This document shows, in pieces, positions 9,194 to 18,198 of a stretch of 64,000 nt of DNA. The stretch's first letter is position 1. The number at the start of each line of letters is the position of its first letter. The position numbers and the translations under genes were made by a program. This DNA comes from Streptomyces lydicus (lineage in GTDB: Bacteria > Actinomycetota > Actinomycetes > Streptomycetales > Streptomycetaceae). The stretch covers positions 62,001 through 126,000 of the forward strand of contig NZ_JNZA01000019.1 in the NCBI RefSeq assembly GCF_000717345.1, written 5' to 3'. Below the pieces are notes generated by a model. It searched no databases and was not told where the DNA came from. It was given only the letters and a program-made list of their open reading frames with translations.

Positions 9194-9496
9194 TTACGCG
9201 GCATCGGCGAGGATCCGCTCCACTGCCGGGGAGCGAGGCCGGAAGACGTCGTTGAGACCGATGGCGCGCAGGGCGGGAGCGAGTTCCCGCATTTGCGCGA
9301 CGAGGGCCGCGTACTCGGGAGTGCCCTCGGTGAGCTCGTCCAGTCGTTGGGCGTTGGCGACGAATGCGGCCACCGAACCCTTGCGGACGGTCAGCCCGTT
9401 GATCGCGGTCGAGTCGATGCCCTCGGGCAGGACATCTTCCGGGCGCACGGCGGGCTGGTGCTGGTGCTGGTGCTGGTGCGAAGACGAGTGCGACAT
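9194..9496 (-). CDS. Small His-rich-tailed protein under divergent MarR control
   Basis: A 100-residue protein whose N-terminus is MSHSSSHQHQHQHQPAV, a His/Gln run that could bind a divalent metal. The remainder, with blocks such as LPEGIDSTAINGLTVRKGSV and DELTEGTPEYAALVAQMREL, is helical and not a family I recognise. The start at 9496 is where the His run begins; a longer frame to 9571 crosses the operator palindromes and is unlikely. It faces the MarR gene across an 88-base regulatory gap. Confidence 0.65.
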   Translation of the reverse strand: MSHSSSHQHQHQHQPAVRPEDVLPEGIDSTAINGLTVRKGSVAAFVANAQRLDELTEGTPEYAALVAQMRELAPALRAIGLNDVFRPRSPAVERILADAA

Positions 9497-9508
9497 GACT
9501 GTCCTTTG

Positions 9509-9572
9509 CGTGCTTGATGTACGTGCTTTCTGCACGCAGATGACGATAGCAGGACTCCGTGCTTCTTGCACG
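9509..9572. promoter_or_regulatory. Three MarR-type operator palindromes
   Basis: Between the two divergent genes lie CGTGCTTTCTGCACG (9522-9536) and CGTGCTTCTTGCACG (9558-9572), two perfect CGTGC-N5-GCACG palindromes with centres 36 bases apart. A third copy with one mismatch, CGTGCTTGATGTACG, is at 9509-9523 and shares two bases with the second. The likely ligand is the MarR protein encoded next to them, giving autoregulation and control of the His-rich gene. Confidence 0.75.
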
Positions 9573-9584
9573 TATCATCGAGGG

Positions 9585-10058
9585 GTGAGTAAAACGACAC
9601 GTGACAGCACGTCCGCCGCCCGCGTGGCCTCAGCCATCGGGGCACTGACCCTGCGCGCCACCCGTGCCGGGCTCTACGGCCGGCTGACCTCCGGGGTGGA
9701 GGGCGTGGACGCCACGACCTACCCCGTGCTGTCCGGGCTCGCCCGCGTGGGGCCCGTCACCGCCACCAAGCTCGCCGAGGCGATCGGGATGGACCGCACC
9801 GTCACCACCCGGTACGCGACCAGGCTGCAGGAGGCCGGGCTGATCGCCCGTCGTCCCGACCCTGCTGACGCCCGTGCGACCAGACTGGCCCTCACCGTCG
9901 AGGGCGAGAGGGCAGTCACGGCGTTGCGCGGGGCGATGGAGTCCTTCGTGGCGGAGGAGATGGCGACGTGGCCGCCGGATGAGGCCGCCGCCTTCGCCAT
10001 GCGCCTGGAACGTCTGACACAGTCGCTCGCCCAGGGCGAGGTGGACCGTTCGCGCTGA
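9585..10058 (+). CDS. MarR-family transcriptional regulator
   Basis: A 157-residue winged-helix protein starting at GTG 9585, just after AGGG. The DNA-binding part reads TKLAEAIGMDRTVTTRYATR (recognition helix) and LIARRPDPADARATRLALT (wing with the conserved D-x-R motif). This is a complete MarR domain with its dimerisation helices at both ends (LTLRATRAGLYGRL and LERLTQSL). It probably binds the three palindromes immediately upstream. The inducing ligand is unknown. Confidence 0.88.
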   Translation: MSKTTRDSTSAARVASAIGALTLRATRAGLYGRLTSGVEGVDATTYPVLSGLARVGPVTATKLAEAIGMDRTVTTRYATRLQEAGLIARRPDPADARATRLALTVEGERAVTALRGAMESFVAEEMATWPPDEAAAFAMRLERLTQSLAQGEVDRSR

Positions 10059-10169
10059 TGCGGGCTCAGATCGAACGAGCGCCCCAGACGGGTAGGCCGG
10101 CTGGAAGCTCACTGAAAATGTCGGGAGTTTTGGCTCCGGATCTTGTGGTCCGGAGCCAGTCTGGTGGGC

Positions 10170-10650
10170 ATGCAGGGCGAGCGGGCCGGGGAGTCGATCG
10201 GGCCCGATGTGCGGGAGACCTGCCGGGAGTTGATCCTGCCGGGCAGCGTCTTCGCATTACTGGCCGAGCACCGCGAATTACTGTTCCCGGCGGTGATGTT
10301 CGCCGATATGTATCCCTCGTCCAACGGGCGGCCGTCCATGCCGCCCCAGGTGCTGGCCGCCGCCGTGGTGCTGCATGGCCTGTCGGGCTTCGAGACGGTC
10401 CTGGAACTGCGCTGCGACCTGCGATGGAAGGCCGCCTGCGGGCTGGGCCTGCTGGATACGGCCTTCGACCCGTCGCTGCTGACGCACTTCCGGCGCCGCC
10501 TGCAGCGTTCAACGGCACCGGACCGGCTGTTCAGCAAGGACAAGGAGGTCGTGGCGGCCACCGGCGTACTCAGGGGGAAACATCGGCGAGCCCAGGACTC
10601 GACCGTCTCCGAGGACGCGGTGGCCACCCAGGGCACCGTCACCCAGCTGA
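10170..10650 (+). pseudogene. IS1182-family transposase, 5' fragment
   Basis: From ATG 10170 about 160 residues match the N-terminal domain of IS1182-like transposases: CRELILPGSVFALLAEHREL, MFADMYPSSNGRPSMPP, LRCDLRWKAACGLGL, FDPSLLTHFRRRL, and the catalytic-domain entry DSTVSEDAVATQGTVTQL. Similarity ends at about 10650 and the DDE core is absent, so it cannot transpose. It lies at the 3' side of the solute-binding protein gene, where transporter permease genes would be expected. Confidence 0.72.
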
Positions 10651-10917
10651 AGGTCTCCTCCGCTGGCATATTCGCAGGTCAGCGAGTTGCCGCCGCTGCA
10701 CCGCCAGCAGACGAAGAATCTGCTGGCAGGTTGCTGGCCGAGGAGGGCGGCCTCACCAAAACGACACCTCGGCAGGACACCGGCGTTGCCGAGGGGGCCG
10801 GCGAAGGTGGTGGGGGCCAGCGGGACGCCGCCGAGATTCGCGGGCACCGGCTGACCGCGCGGCGCCACCGCTCCGAAGGAACGGCGGGCACCGCGTCGGC
10901 CGTGGCGAGAGTCGCGG

Positions 10918-12051
10918 TTATCTGGAGACGGCCTTGCCCCAGCCCTGGGCAATGTCCTCCTTGGCATAGTCCATCTGCGACTCGGTCGGGATTGTCGGCG
11001 CGCCGGAGACCTTCGGCAGCTTGGCGGCCGCGGTCTTGTCGAGCGTGCCGTTCTTCTCCATGGCGACCATCAGGGCGGGGCGGGCGTAGCCCTTGAGCCA
11101 GAGGTTCTGGCCCTCGGCGCTGTAGAGGTACTCCTCCCACAGCCGGGCGGCCGCCGGGTGCGGGGCGTCCTTGTTGATGGCCTGCGAGTAGTACTGCGAG
11201 AACTTGCCGTCCTCTGGGACCGCGACCTGCCAGTCGAGTCCCTTGCCCTTGAACTCGTCGGCGTACTTGGCGTTGAGGTAGTCCCAGTCGAGGACGATCG
11301 GCGTCTGGCCCTTCAAGATGGTGGCCGAGGTGGACTGGACGGGCGTGTAGTTGCCGTTCTTTTTGAGCTTGGCGAAGAAGTCGAGGCCGGGCTGGATGAA
11401 GTCGAAGGAACCGCCGTTGGCGAGGGCGGCCGCGAATACAGTGCCGAAGGCTGAACCCGACTTGGTGGGGTTGCCGTTGAGCGCGACCTGCCCCTTGTAC
11501 TCCGGCTTGAGCAGTTCCTTGAAGGTGGTCGGGCAGGTCTTCACGCGATTGGCATCGCAGCCGATGGAGATATAGCCGCCGTAGCCGTTGTACCAGCGGC
11601 TCAGCGTGTCCTTCTGGCCGTCGGGGATGTCAATGTAATCGGCGACCCTGTACCGCGCGAGCAGATCCTGCTGGGCGGCGCTGTACGCGAAGGAGCTACC
11701 GAGGTCGAGGACGTCGGGCGCCCGGCCCTGGCCCTTGCGGGAGGTGACGGCGTTGATCTCGTCCTGGCTGGCGCCGTCCGGATTCTCCACCTCGACCTTG
11801 ATGCCGTACTTCTTCTCGAAGCCGTCGATCAGCGCACCGTAATTGGCCCAGTCGCGAGGGAGCGCAAAGGCGTGCAGCGTGCCTTCCTCTTTGGCTGCCT
11901 TGACGAGCGCGTCCATGCCTCCGAAGTCCTTGGCCGAGACCGCGGTAGCCGCGCTCTCCCCGTCGGAGCCCGCACCACAGGCGCTGAGGACGAGTAGGGC
12001 GGCGACGATGCCGCCGGTAAGAACGGCGGACCTTGGCAGGATCTCGGTCAC
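10918..12051 (-). CDS. ABC transporter solute-binding lipoprotein (family 1, PotD/Fe3+ type)
   Basis: A 377-residue protein with a lipoprotein signal: Arg near the N-terminus, hydrophobic GGIVAALLVLSACGAG with lipobox LSAC. The mature part shows bacterial extracellular solute-binding family 1 features: EEGTLHAFALPRDWANYG, the FEKKYGIKVEVENPDG strand-helix, PDVLDLG and PIVLDWDYLNA. It should bind a small solute outside the membrane and hand it to a permease, but no permease or ATPase gene is adjacent. The GTG at 12051 follows CTGGAGATACC; upstream codons are not protein-like. A broken GntR gene faces it. Confidence 0.85.
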   Translation of the reverse strand: MTEILPRSAVLTGGIVAALLVLSACGAGSDGESAATAVSAKDFGGMDALVKAAKEEGTLHAFALPRDWANYGALIDGFEKKYGIKVEVENPDGASQDEINAVTSRKGQGRAPDVLDLGSSFAYSAAQQDLLARYRVADYIDIPDGQKDTLSRWYNGYGGYISIGCDANRVKTCPTTFKELLKPEYKGQVALNGNPTKSGSAFGTVFAAALANGGSFDFIQPGLDFFAKLKKNGNYTPVQSTSATILKGQTPIVLDWDYLNAKYADEFKGKGLDWQVAVPEDGKFSQYYSQAINKDAPHPAAARLWEEYLYSAEGQNLWLKGYARPALMVAMEKNGTLDKTAAAKLPKVSGAPTIPTESQMDYAKEDIAQGWGKAVSR

Positions 12052-12302
12052 GGTATCTCCAGAGGGGTACACAAGGGGGCACAGTGGACGCACGGGATTC
12101 ACGTGGGGGGTGAGAACTTGTCTGAATGACGCGTCCGAACAAGTTGGCCATAGTAGGCACGCTCCCGATGTTCGGTCCGTAACAACTTCGAAACTCTTGG
12201 CTACCATTCCCGCACATCCATGGCGCGCAAGGACGTGTCGCGGTGCCTCATCCACGCTGGTCGCGCTGTGCGCACAACGCACCACTCTGTGCGAGAGGGG
12301 GC

Positions 12303-12600
12303 ATGGCGGCACGGCACGAGGAGATCACCGAAAAGCTGCGGCGGGCTATCGATCGCGAGGACTACGCGGTCGGCAGTCCGCTTCCCACGGAGGCCGACCT
12401 CGCGGCGCGCTACGGCATCTCGCGCGGCACGGGACGTCAGGCCGTCGCGGCCCTGACCGTCGAGGTGCTTCAAAGATCACCGCAGGGCCTTCGCCGCGTG
12501 ACCCTGACGAGCCGCCACAGCCAGAGCTTGCCGAGCTGTGCGGCTTTAGCAGGTGGCTGACAAGGAGCTTTGGCCTCGGCGTCAGCACCCGGTACTCGAA
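12303..12600 (+). pseudogene. GntR-family regulator, broken
   Basis: ATG 12303 begins MAARHEEITEKLRRAIDRED, then GSPLPTEADLAARYGISRGT and GRQAVAALTVE, a complete GntR winged helix-turn-helix. After about residue 55 the frame degenerates; pieces resembling the next segment (RRVTLTSRHSQS, then in another frame ELAELCGFSRWL) indicate small deletions and frameshifts. No effector (UTRA) domain remains. By position it would have regulated the divergent solute-binding protein operon. Confidence 0.68.
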
Positions 12601-12783
12601 GTGTCCGGTGCGCCGGCGAGCCGCAGAGGGTCTGAGCGAAGTCCGGACACGCCCGGCGGTCCTCACCACCGCGTGCTTCACCAGGCGTGGACTCGGCGTG
12701 GCGGAGATCCACGGCCGGGGCTCGTCGGGATGCGGCGAACTACCGCGAGCAGATCTACGGGCGGCGCTGCTCGGCCCGTCAGC

Positions 12784-12999
12784 CGGATCACGGCTCATCA
12801 TGTGCTCGATGCGCTTGCCCGGTGCACCTGGCACGTTGATCAGCCGGCGTGGCTTGTCCACGATGGCTCGCCGCTGATCCTTCCGATCAGCGTCATCCGG
12901 GCAGGAGACATCCTCCAGCCGGTGGCGGAGGTGAACAACGTTGCGCCCAGCACGCATACGCCCGCCGCCCTCGCGCCTCTGATCCAGCAGGAAGCGTGA
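12784..12999 (+). pseudogene. Unidentified C-terminal gene fragment
   Basis: A stretch of about 70 codons with good third-position GC encodes HVLDALARCTWHVDQPAWLV, PLILPISVIRAGDILQPVAE and ends with LAPLIQQEA and a stop. It reads as genuine protein, but no start or ribosome site precedes it and I do not recognise the family. Upstream sequence is Arg-rich noise. Confidence 0.35.
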
Positions 13000-13289
13000 C
13001 CGGGCCAGTTCCGCGAAATCCTCCGCGCTCCTCAGGGAAGCAGCAGTCGGAAACCAGGACCGCGCTCCACAGCGGGGGCCGGGCCTCGGCCGAGAGCGCG
13101 GGTGCTCCCGATGCGGCTGGCGAAGCCGGCGCCGGGTCCGGATGGTGGCGGCGGGCCCAGCGGCGCCACGGCGAACGTGGAACGGCCAGCCGCTCGTCAG
13201 AACGGCTGGCTGTCGATTGGGCCGCCGGAGCCGGGCTTGAACGTTGTGCCGAGGTCGTACTGCGCGCGGATCCGGAGTAAGGCGCCGCG

Positions 13290-13425
13290 GCCTGCGGCGG
13301 GGGCATCCCCGACGTCCCCGGATCGATGGGACCGCGTCCAGCAGCGGCAGGAGGTGGGTGGCGTCGTGTCGGTTCCCGCCGGTGAGCGTGACGGCGAGCG
13401 GAGTTCCGTGACGGAGACAACAGGT
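13290..13425 (-). pseudogene. IS5-family transposase fragment
   Basis: On the minus strand RHGTPLAVTLTGGNRHDATH and LLPLLDAVPSIRG match the middle of IS5-family (IS1647-like) transposases, which read GTPLAVxLTGGNRxDxTQLxPLLDAVPPIRG. Sequence on both sides is out of frame or unrelated. It lies just before the conflict cassette. Confidence 0.65.
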
Positions 13426-13492
13426 CGGCCCCTGCGACGGGTCCTTCGCCGTTTCGCTTCCCCGCCCAGGCGTGAGCCGAGAAGATGACGGT

Positions 13493-13942
13493 ATGACGGC
13501 AAGAATGAGATTTGTTGTTGTGTCGTTGGCGGTGTTGTGCGGCCTGGCCGCGGTGGGGCTGACGGTCCTGGCATTGATGGTGGACCTGGACACCGCCGAT
13601 CGGGCCGGAAGCGTCGTCGGGGCGGTCGTCGGCCTGGCCGGGCTGGTGGTGTCCCTCTTCAGCCTGCACCGCACCGAATCCGATGCGAGCGGCGGCAGTC
13701 CGGTAGAAGCAGGCGGATCCCGCTCGATCGCGGTGAGGGGCAGCATCGGCTACGCCGGCACCGGTGACCGACGCCGCGGCGCGCGCCCCATCCATCCGGC
13801 CGCCGTACCTGCGGTGCCCGTCCCGCCAGGTGGCGCAGGCATGGAACCCGCCGAGCCGGTGCGCGCGCCGGGGGAGCGCAGTATCGCCGCCGGCGGGAAC
13901 GTCGGCATCGCGGACACCGGTGACGAGGGAGGTGCGACGTGA
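13493..13942 (+). CDS. Small membrane protein of the NTPase/EACC1/caspase cassette
   Basis: A 149-residue protein with two membrane helices, about residues 6-26 (VVVSLAVLCGLAAVGLTVLA) and 35-55 (SVVGAVVGLAGLVVSLFSLH), and a cytoplasmic tail. The tail contains two copies of a short motif, SIAVRGSIGYAGTGD and SIAAGGNVGIADTGD. The same motif (AVAIGGNAFAVVTGD) occurs at the start of the next protein, whose GTG overlaps this gene's stop by four bases. That coupling and the shared motif suggest it anchors the NTPase at the membrane. No homologue of known function comes to mind. Confidence 0.75.
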   Translation: MTARMRFVVVSLAVLCGLAAVGLTVLALMVDLDTADRAGSVVGAVVGLAGLVVSLFSLHRTESDASGGSPVEAGGSRSIAVRGSIGYAGTGDRRRGARPIHPAAVPAVPVPPGGAGMEPAEPVRAPGERSIAAGGNVGIADTGDEGGAT

Positions 13943-16900
13943 CCGCACGGTGGAAGCACCTACTCCGGCCAGCTGACGTGCAGGCCGTCGGAGAGAGGGC
14001 CGTAGCGATCGGCGGCAACGCCTTCGCCGTCGTAACTGGCGACAACAACACCCTGACTTTCCACCCACCCGGTCCGGACCTTCAGCAGAGATGGCAGGAA
14101 TGGGACGATCTGGTCGGCAGGGTTCGACCGCCCCGTTCCCCATCGGCCCTGCTGGAGGCACACCGTGCCGTGGTCCCCTTCCGCGGACGGGCCGGCGTAC
14201 TGGAGGAGTTGGCGGCCTGGTGCGCTGAGCCAGGCTTCGGCGTGCATCTGGTGTACGGGCCGGGAGGGCAGGGCAAGACCCGGCTCGCGCGCCACTTCAC
14301 CGACGAACTGGTGCAGGAGCAGTGGAACGTCCTCTGGCTCGGCCGGCACGCCGCGGTCGCCGACCTGACCGCACTCAGCAGCCCGCCTGGCCCTGTGGCC
14401 GTGGTCGTCGACTATGCGGAAACACGCCCGGAGCAGTTGCTCGCCCTTCTGCGCGCAGCCTTGCGCAGCCCGGAGACGACACCGTTCAAGGTGTTGCTGC
14501 TGGCCCGGACCGCCGACGACTGGTGGCCGGAGTTGCAGGACCGCGCCCGCATCGAGGACCTGTATGCGGTGCGAGGCACGCTCTTGTCGCCGCTCGAGCA
14601 GCACGCCGACGACCGCGTTGACGCTTATCGCCAGGCTGTCGACGCACTGGCCGGTGCCCTGCCGCAGGTGCTGGGGCAGGAGGAGCACGACTGGCCGGCC
14701 CTTGCAGCGCGCGTGCTGGCTCTGCCCGCGCATCGGTTACACCTCCCGGGCATGGAGAGTGCGCTCACCTTGCACATGACCGCCCTCGCCGATCTGCTGG
14801 ATGCCGCCGCGGACGCCGTCGACGAGGGTGGTGATCGCCCGCCACCGTCTCCCGACGCCCCCGGGTCGGCGGAGGAACGACTGCTGAGCCACGAACGTGT
14901 CTACTGGCGGGCTGTCGGCGAGGCGTCGGGCGTGAGCCGGACCAAGGACGTGGAGGCCGCGCTCACCGCCGTCTTCCTCTGCGGCGCGCACGACCAGCAG
15001 GAGGCTCACGCCCTCCTCGCCCGGGTACCGGGCCTGGAACGGTACAGCCCGAACACCCTGGACACCGTCAGCGAATGGATCGCCCAGCTCTATCCGCCGC
15101 CCGACCGGTCACAGGTCTGGGGAAGCCTTCACCCGGACCGACTCGCCGAGTGCTTCGTCGGGGGATATCTGCTCAGCAAACCCGAGCTCGCCGAACGACT
15201 GCTGGAGGGCGCCGGCGAGGCCCAGGCCACCCGCCTGCTGACGGTCTTCACCCGCGCAGCCGGTCACTCCACCCACCGTGGCCGCCTGGACGCCGACCTC
15301 ACACAGCTGTGTGTCCGGCACGCGCACACGCTGGCTACTACGGCTATCGACGTGGCCGTTCAGGTGGAACGGCCGGATCCGCTGCTGGCCGCCCTGTACC
15401 GGCTGGCTGACGCCCCTGAACCTGACCCCGCGGAACTGCTCCGACTGTACGGGCACGTTCCGCGCCCCACGCACCGGCTGGCGGACTTCGCACTGCACCT
15501 GTCGCAGCGGCTCGTTCGGCTGCACCGGGCCCGGGCCGCACAGGATCCGGCGCACCTGCCCGATCTGGCCGGGCAATTACGCCTGTTGTGCGGCCGGCTC
15601 GGTGATGCGGAGCTCTGGGCGGAGGCGTACCAGACGGCCCGTGAAGCGCTTCGGCTGCTCCGCTCCCTGGCACGCCAGGAACCGCGCGTCTACGAGGTGC
15701 AGCTTGCCGCGTGCCTGCTGAACATCTCCGTGGCCCTGGGTCGATTGGGGCGGCGCGAGGCGTCCGTTTTCCCCGCCTACCAGGCCGTCCGGCTCTACCG
15801 GCGGGTCGGCCAGTGGGACGGTGGAGCGTCCCAGCCCGAACTGGCGCACGCCCTTAACGCCGTCTCCAACGCCGAGGGGGAACTTGGGCGGCTTCCGGCT
15901 GCCCTGGCCGCGAGCCGGGAAGCCATTGCGGTACGCCGACACCTGGTCGACCAACACGGTGACACCTTCCGGCCGGACCTGGCGGCTGCCCTGAACAACC
16001 AGGCGATCCGCCTGCAGCAGGCCGGTCGTGTGCACGAGGGGATCGGTGAGGCCGGCGAGGCCGTCGCGCTGTACCGTGCCTTGGCGCAGGACCGTCCGGA
16101 CGCCCACCGTGCCGGTTTGGCCATGGGCCTGGGCACCCTGTCCTCGTGTCTGCGCGACGCAGGCCGACATGCCGAGGCGCTGCGATACGCCGAGGAGTCC
16201 GCGGACATCCGGCGTGAGCTGGCGAGCGAGCGCCCCGCCGCCTACTTGCCCGCCCTGGCACGAAGCTTGAATGCCCTGGCGATCGATCTGGAGGAGGCAG
16301 GGCACCAGGACCGGGCCCTGGCCACGGCCCAGGACGCCGTCGGCCTTTACCGCACCCTCGCCCAACGCGATCAGGTTGCGTACGGAGAGCAGTTGGCGAC
16401 GAGTTTGAACACCCTGGCATGTCAGTTGGACAAGGCGGGCCGGGCACCGCAGGCCCTGGCGGCAGCTCAGGAGTCCGTGGACCTGTACCGGCCCATCGCC
16501 GCGACGAGCCCAGGCGCGCACCAAGCCGATCTCGCCATGGCGCTGAACACGCTCGCCGACGAGTTGGCCCAGGCCGGCCGTGGCGACGAGGCACTGGAAG
16601 CCGCCCGTGAGGCCGTGAGTCTCTACCGAGCACTGAGCGAGCAGAATCCGCGGGCCCATCTCGCGGCATTGGGGACCGCGTTGAACACGTTGGCCCTGCA
16701 TCTGAAGGACCTCGGCCAGCTGGACGAGGCCCTTGATACGTTCGACGCAGCCATCGGTATCAGCCGTGACAACATGGCCGCTCCCCCGGCCGACTCTGCT
16801 CTCAGAGTGCTTGCCACCGCACTGGCGAACAAGGCGGTGTGTCTTTGCGGCCTGCACCAGCCGCAGGAAGCGCTGCACGCCGCCGAGGAGTCGGTGGACA

Positions 16901-18117
16901 TTTACCAGGGACTGATGAGCAAGGAACCGCGAGCCTACGCCTCACCCCTCGTCTCAGCCCTGTCCATCCGTCATCTGCTTCTTCTCATCCTGGGCCGCAC
17001 CGACGAAGTGCCGGACGCCCTGCACAAGACACTGCAGGTCCGGGCAGCCTTGGCACGGCGCGATCCCGCCGCCCACCGGCCCAGCTACGCCGAGGAGCTG
17101 ACTCTCCTCGGTGTCACCCTCACCCGTCTGGGACGTCATGGCGAGGCGAGGGATCCTCTGAACAGAGCGGCAGCGATCCACCGGGAACTGATGTCCGAGA
17201 GCACACAGCACCGGCCGCTACTTGGCCAGGCACTTGTGGCCCAGGCATACGCACTGACCGAGGCGGGCCGTCACGACGAGGCACTGCCGGTCGCCGAAGA
17301 GGCCGTCAGGATCTGGGACTACCCCCCTCCGGTAGAACCCTCCCACCGAGCACTGCTCGTATGGGCCCTGTGCGTGCTCGGCACCCAGCGGGACGTCCAC
17401 GGGCAGCCCGACGCCGGGGACACTCTGCGCATGGCCGCCGACATGGCCGCGGACCTGCCCGATGACGCGCTGAGCCCCTCGCGCGAGCAGCTGCAAAGCG
17501 CGACGCTGGCCAGTCTCGGCAGACATCTGGCACAGACCGCTCGGCCGGACGAGGGCCTACCCCTCCTCGCACAGGCGGTCAGCCTGCAGCTGGGTACGGA
17601 TGAGGAGGCACAGTCCGCCCGGGCGGCCCTGCTGCTCACCTATGGCCACCACCTCGCCACCGACGCCACCGACCTCGACGCGGCCCTCACAGCGACCCGC
17701 GACGCCGTGCGCCTCTGTGAGGAACTCGCTGCGCAGAGCCCGGCGGTTCACGAGCACGAGGTGGCATGGGCGCTCGCCCACCTCGGCCTGCGTCTGACCG
17801 AGACCAAGCAGTACGAGGAGGCCGCACAGGCCACCGCCCGGGCAGTGGTCCTGAGCCGTCGGCTGGTGTCTGCAGACCCTACCGCCCACCAATTACGCCT
17901 CGCTGTCGCGCTCTACGCGCAAGCCCGAGCCGACTGGCAGGCCGGGACCGCGCAGGCGCGGGCTCGGGCGCACCTCACCGAAGCCCTCACCGTCCTGCGC
18001 GCTCTGGCCCAGCAGACCCCCGGGCTGGTCACCGCCTACCTTCACGACGCGGAACAGACGTACCGCAGGATGCACCGACCCGGTCAGCGCCGCATGGCAC
18101 GGCGCGACCGCTCGTGA
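13939..18117 (+). CDS. STAND-type P-loop NTPase with C-terminal TPR superhelix
   Basis: A 1392-residue protein. After a short N-terminal GGN-TGD motif (residues 18-35) comes a P-loop NTPase: Walker A GPGGQGKT at 107-114, Walker B VAVVVDYAE at 153-161, and sensor-like KVLLLART at 184-191, followed by a winged-helix-like region. From about residue 590 to the end are many tetratricopeptide repeats (for example LPAALAASREAIAVRRHLVD and RPDEGLPLLAQAVSLQ). This is the architecture of signal-transducing STAND ATPases, where repeats sense a trigger and the NTPase oligomerises to activate an effector. Downstream EACC1 and caspase genes on the same strand fit that role. The ligand is unknown. Confidence 0.85.
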   Translation: MTARWKHLLRPADVQAVGERAVAIGGNAFAVVTGDNNTLTFHPPGPDLQQRWQEWDDLVGRVRPPRSPSALLEAHRAVVPFRGRAGVLEELAAWCAEPGFGVHLVYGPGGQGKTRLARHFTDELVQEQWNVLWLGRHAAVADLTALSSPPGPVAVVVDYAETRPEQLLALLRAALRSPETTPFKVLLLARTADDWWPELQDRARIEDLYAVRGTLLSPLEQHADDRVDAYRQAVDALAGALPQVLGQEEHDWPALAARVLALPAHRLHLPGMESALTLHMTALADLLDAAADAVDEGGDRPPPSPDAPGSAEERLLSHERVYWRAVGEASGVSRTKDVEAALTAVFLCGAHDQQEAHALLARVPGLERYSPNTLDTVSEWIAQLYPPPDRSQVWGSLHPDRLAECFVGGYLLSKPELAERLLEGAGEAQATRLLTVFTRAAGHSTHRGRLDADLTQLCVRHAHTLATTAIDVAVQVERPDPLLAALYRLADAPEPDPAELLRLYGHVPRPTHRLADFALHLSQRLVRLHRARAAQDPAHLPDLAGQLRLLCGRLGDAELWAEAYQTAREALRLLRSLARQEPRVYEVQLAACLLNISVALGRLGRREASVFPAYQAVRLYRRVGQWDGGASQPELAHALNAVSNAEGELGRLPAALAASREAIAVRRHLVDQHGDTFRPDLAAALNNQAIRLQQAGRVHEGIGEAGEAVALYRALAQDRPDAHRAGLAMGLGTLSSCLRDAGRHAEALRYAEESADIRRELASERPAAYLPALARSLNALAIDLEEAGHQDRALATAQDAVGLYRTLAQRDQVAYGEQLATSLNTLACQLDKAGRAPQALAAAQESVDLYRPIAATSPGAHQADLAMALNTLADELAQAGRGDEALEAAREAVSLYRALSEQNPRAHLAALGTALNTLALHLKDLGQLDEALDTFDAAIGISRDNMAAPPADSALRVLATALANKAVCLCGLHQPQEALHAAEESVDIYQGLMSKEPRAYASPLVSALSIRHLLLLILGRTDEVPDALHKTLQVRAALARRDPAAHRPSYAEELTLLGVTLTRLGRHGEARDPLNRAAAIHRELMSESTQHRPLLGQALVAQAYALTEAGRHDEALPVAEEAVRIWDYPPPVEPSHRALLVWALCVLGTQRDVHGQPDAGDTLRMAADMAADLPDDALSPSREQLQSATLASLGRHLAQTARPDEGLPLLAQAVSLQLGTDEEAQSARAALLLTYGHHLATDATDLDAALTATRDAVRLCEELAAQSPAVHEHEVAWALAHLGLRLTETKQYEEAAQATARAVVLSRRLVSADPTAHQLRLAVALYAQARADWQAGTAQARARAHLTEALTVLRALAQQTPGLVTAYLHDAEQTYRRMHRPGQRRMARRDRS

Positions 18118-18198
18118 CCACCTGACCTCATGGCTTCCCGGCCCAGGAGGACAGCCTGGTCATCACTTCACCATTAGCGTTTGACCGTTACCCAGAGG

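Noticed and set aside
7521..9584. Long plus-strand frame joined upstream of the MarR gene
   Set aside because: It is antisense to the monooxygenase; only the part from GTG 9585 is a MarR domain.
15577..16878. A 433-codon minus-strand frame inside the NTPase gene
   Set aside because: Antisense shadow of the TPR repeats; its Gln/Val/Gly repeats mirror the TPR codons.
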